DNA from: Ornithinimicrobium cerasi
GTDB taxonomy: Bacteria > Actinomycetota > Actinomycetes > Actinomycetales > Dermatophilaceae
DNA: 42,601 nt
Assembly: GCF_003702705.1 (NCBI RefSeq)
Contig: NZ_QZMN01000016.1
Span: 1 to 42,601, forward strand
Direction of reading: 5' to 3'
The first letter of the stretch is position 1. Each line of letters begins with the position of its first letter. A program made the position numbers and the translations under genes. Positions 41,833 to 42,601 of the stretch are shown here, piece by piece. Below the pieces are notes generated by a model, which saw only the letters and a program-made list of their open reading frames with translations, did no database searches and was not told the DNA's origin.

Positions 41833-42204
41833 ATGTCAACGAATTCCCAGCACCTTCCACCCACCACATCGCCCACAAGGACCCGTCGAGTCCCGGCGAC
41901 TTCACCACGCGGAGATGCGCTTGTCATCTCTATAGGTCGCACCGGCCAGACAACTATACGTCCGACGAACGGGACGGGCACTGATCTCGGTTCCATAACC
42001 ATCCGGGGCTTGACTTCGGCCGAAGCGATAAGCAAGTCCAGCGGGTTTTGGGGACGGCTTTGGGATGGCATCAAAGCTGCGGCAAAAGCGGTCGTCGACG
42101 CCGTTACCTTCGGCGTGGCCGGGGCGTCGTGTCGACCAAGCGCGAGCGTGAGCGTGAGTAATGGCAAAATCACGCGGGTAGTTCTAGGCGTGAGCTGCAG
42201 ATAA
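41833..42204 (+). CDS. Small protein with amphipathic C-terminal helix, 123 aa
   Basis: ATG preceded by TGGAGG six bases upstream. The N-terminus is Thr/Pro/Ser-rich and disordered (MSTNSQHLPPTTSPTRTRR), the middle is beta-like (DALVISIGRTGQTTIRPTN), and the end is GFWGRLWDGIKAAAKAVVDA, an amphipathic helix, then VTFGVAGASC and a final strand pair ending VVLGVSCR with a second cysteine. It may be exported, membrane-active or a partner of the hydrolase encoded upstream. I recognise no family. Confidence 0.6.
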   Translation: MSTNSQHLPPTTSPTRTRRVPATSPRGDALVISIGRTGQTTIRPTNGTGTDLGSITIRGLTSAEAISKSSGFWGRLWDGIKAAAKAVVDAVTFGVAGASCRPSASVSVSNGKITRVVLGVSCR

Positions 42205-42601
42205 AGGCTGCCGGCTCCAACGAGAGCCCGCGAGAATAAAAGCGGTGAGCGCGCCTTGATAACCCCTGCGCGTGATCTGCAACTGGCGACGAGCCCGGTC
42301 AAGTTGCGGGGAGCAGTGGAGCGCCGCGCTCCATCGAAATGGGGTTTTGAGCCCGTTAGCGCGGTCTGGCATCAACTCCAATGTCGGGGTTTGGTGGTGG
42401 GCACGATGTTGAGTCGGGCAGCGGGCCAGGGTCCCTGAGTCCGAGGTAGCGGCGGCTTTCGCCCGATTTGCCCCAGGTGCTCGCCCAAAGGACGCACGCA
42501 ACTGCCGCGAGCCGCGAGTTTGCCCTCGCCGGGTGTCCCGCGCAGAACACCCCTTCACGGCGCCGGTCTGACAAGGGCCGACCTCGCCTGGCGGCTGCCC
42601 T
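42205..42601. other. Right end of window, no supported gene
   Basis: Open frames on both strands give Arg/Ser/Pro-rich products without domains. No terminator, repeat or IS terminus is clear. Confidence 0.4.

Noticed and set aside
42184-42558. Leftward 124-codon frame at the right edge
   Set aside because: Arg/Ser-rich with no domain and overlapping the end of the small amphipathic-protein gene; treated as a shadow.

Overview
The base composition, GC-ending codons, GTG starts and leaderless-looking promoters point to a high-GC actinomycete, most like Micrococcales; the species cannot be read from the window. No rRNA, complete tRNA or CRISPR array is visible. The window is accessory DNA: stacked integrative elements, broken conjugation genes, IS debris and cargo.

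Layout. (1) 1-5330: a small hypothetical gene, an ISL3-family element with a truncated 5' end and a nonsense-mutated transposase, a TrbL-like fragment joined to the first codons of a probable TadA/CpaF-like gene, then a leftward operon for a lipoprotein, a secreted protein, a frameshifted SAF-domain protein and a ParA/MinD-like protein. (2) 5579-9895: a double-HTH regulator, an excisionase-like protein, and a tightly overlapping HTH / Ser-Thr kinase / TPR operon with a palindrome lying on its promoter. (3) 10128-11438: tyrosine integrase 1 followed by a 46-bp sequence resembling the 3' end of a proline tRNA gene. (4) 11439-30745: a roughly 19.3-kb copper-resistance island ending in integrase 2 (about 94% identical to integrase 1 by eye) and the same 46-bp sequence. 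(5) 30746-39900: a MobF relaxase with two frameshifts, a hypothetical membrane protein, a truncated XerC-like recombinase, and IS256 and IS21 remnants. (6) 40105-42204: an SGNH-hydrolase-like gene and a small amphipathic protein.

The copper island is the best-understood part. A CopA-type P1B ATPase with an N-terminal cupredoxin-like domain and a C-terminal YHS domain is accompanied by a CsoR repressor, a DUF305 lipoprotein, a thiol-redox set (CcdA-like, redoxin, glutaredoxin-like), a CDF transporter lacking two canonical metal-site aspartates, a secreted beta-propeller and a two-component system. A perfect CsoR-like palindrome precedes the ATPase, and an 11-bp tandem direct repeat (CTTCATC-type) recurs upstream of six transcription units, suggesting a regulon for the response regulator. 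A c-di-AMP (ydaO-type) riboswitch and an NlpC/P60 hydrolase sit in the right part of the island between relics of two further integrases.

The least explained units are the HTH-kinase-TPR operon, which has the position and architecture of a defence or signalling cargo, and the SGNH/small-protein pair. Several broken genes carry single-base indels in short C/G runs, so part of the apparent decay could be sequence error.
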